Of a DNA stretch of 5,340 nucleotides, positions 4,882-5,340 are shown piece by piece (position 1 is the first letter of the stretch; each line of letters opens with the position of its first letter). The stretch covers positions 1 to 5,340 of the forward strand of contig JASIEN010000659.1 in assembly GCA_030045935.1 (NCBI GenBank). The letters run 5' to 3'. This stretch comes from Candidatus Sulfotelmatobacter sp. Its GTDB lineage: Bacteria; Acidobacteriota; Terriglobia; Terriglobales; Acidobacteriaceae. Under the pieces are notes generated by a model. The model was not told where the DNA came from and did no database searches. It worked only from the letters and a program-made list of their open reading frames with translations. A program made the translations under genes and the position numbers.

Positions 4882-5310
4882 ATGGGTGCTTTACAAAGTT
4901 TCATACGAGTGCGTACTACTCTCCTGTCAGCAATTTGCCTACTAGCATTGCAGGTGCTGGGAGAGGAAAAAGCTCCCGTCTTGCCAACGGTAACCTCGTT
5001 CGTGTGTCCTAAGTATCCGGATAAAGCGGAGTCGCTGGCGCTTCAGGGCATGGTGAGACTGCAGGTGACGACGGACGGGCATGCGGTTTCGGATGTGAAG
5101 TTGATTTCCGGCCATCCTTTGTTGGCCCCAAGTGCGGTAAAGAACGTCCGTAGTTGGGCGTTTGCTGACCATGCACCGACAACTTTCATAGTGGACTACT
5201 TCTATGTCTTCCAGGGACGCCTCAAGCGCGATCCAGTCACCAAGTGCGATGCGAGGCTCGAACTGCCCTCGAGAGTGACCGTGAGCCGGGAGATGCCACC
5301 ACGGCTATGA
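4882..5310 (+). CDS. Small exported protein with TonB C-terminal-like domain
   Basis: From ATG 4882 the product has 142 residues; ATG 4864 would add six and lacks a ribosome binding site. Residues 1-27 look like a signal peptide or membrane anchor: an arginine pair around positions 9-11, then a hydrophobic stretch ending LALQVLG. Residues about 43-105 fit the TonB C-terminal fold: YP (45-46), the A-L-Q-G stretch (53-56), VRLQVTTDG (58-66), V-K-L-I-SGHPLL (72-81), then AV..V..W.F (85-94). This domain normally contacts outer-membrane receptors. The long proline-rich linker of a true TonB is absent, so it cannot obviously span the periplasm, and energy transduction is not assured. Many small proteins of this kind are annotated only as energy transducer TonB. 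Cysteines 42 and 122, on either side of the domain, could form a disulfide after export. It follows a probable terminator, so it is likely transcribed separately from the permease. Confidence 0.8.
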   Translation: MGALQSFIRVRTTLLSAICLLALQVLGEEKAPVLPTVTSFVCPKYPDKAESLALQGMVRLQVTTDGHAVSDVKLISGHPLLAPSAVKNVRSWAFADHAPTTFIVDYFYVFQGRLKRDPVTKCDARLELPSRVTVSREMPPRL

Positions 5311-5314
5311 GTAT

Positions 5315-5340
5315 ATGACCAAGCGCAAATCCAAAGGCGC
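5315..5340 (+). CDS. Possible start of a further gene, cut by window end
   Basis: An ATG five bases after the preceding stop opens a frame reading MTKRKSKG up to the window edge. Only eight codons are visible, with no clear Shine-Dalgarno sequence. The basic start and tight spacing would suit a downstream operon gene, but this cannot be confirmed here and no function can be assigned. Confidence 0.25.

Noticed and set aside
4924..4938. Lipobox ending at the cysteine at residue 19 of the TonB-C protein
   Set aside because: The residue before the cysteine is isoleucine, not Gly, Ala or Ser, so lipoprotein processing is not supported.

Overview
The window looks like a chromosomal segment of a GC-rich Gram-negative bacterium, most likely an Acidobacteriota (Terriglobia/Koribacter-like) member. 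This is an inference from three things: two interspersed repeat types that I associate with such soil genomes (a TGTCATCCTGAGCG family and a CACGG-unit family), a small secreted TonB-C protein, and a GxxExxY protein. No rRNA or other taxonomic marker is present, so the phylum call is provisional. All supported genes are on the + strand.

Layout. (1) 1-1132: the C-terminal ~58% of DnaK (Hsp70), truncated by the window edge. (2) 1133-1334: a gap filled mostly by two inverted copies of the TGTCATCCTGAGCG repeat. (3) 1335-2570: a class A, zinc-binding DnaJ. DnaK and DnaJ are ATPase and co-chaperone of the same folding machine, so the pair reads as a chaperone operon whose spacer has been colonised by repeats. 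(4) 2601-3125: a compact cassette in which a small GxxExxY protein with PD-(D/E)XK nuclease-like motifs is bracketed by inverted arrays of the CACGG repeat. (5) 3126-3322: a short non-coding stretch with only weak regulatory-looking symmetry. (6) 3323-4762: a 12-helix APC-superfamily permease that strongly resembles the plant-type polyamine/amino-acid transporters. (7) 4763-4863: a third copy of the CACGG repeat, with arms in both orientations and followed by a T tract, probably acting as a terminator. (8) 4882-5310: a small exported protein with a TonB C-terminal-like domain. (9) 5311-5340: the possible start of another gene.

The most interesting structure is the CACGG repeat. Three sites in 2.3 kb carry CACGG (or CACAG) units at 9-10 bp spacing, about one DNA helical turn, usually with inverted CCGTG units. 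One site exactly brackets the GxxExxY gene. This resembles the REP/RAYT arrangement, in which a nuclease is flanked by the palindromes it mobilises, but with a different nuclease fold. That mechanism is a hypothesis; the repeats, their phasing and the motifs are directly visible.
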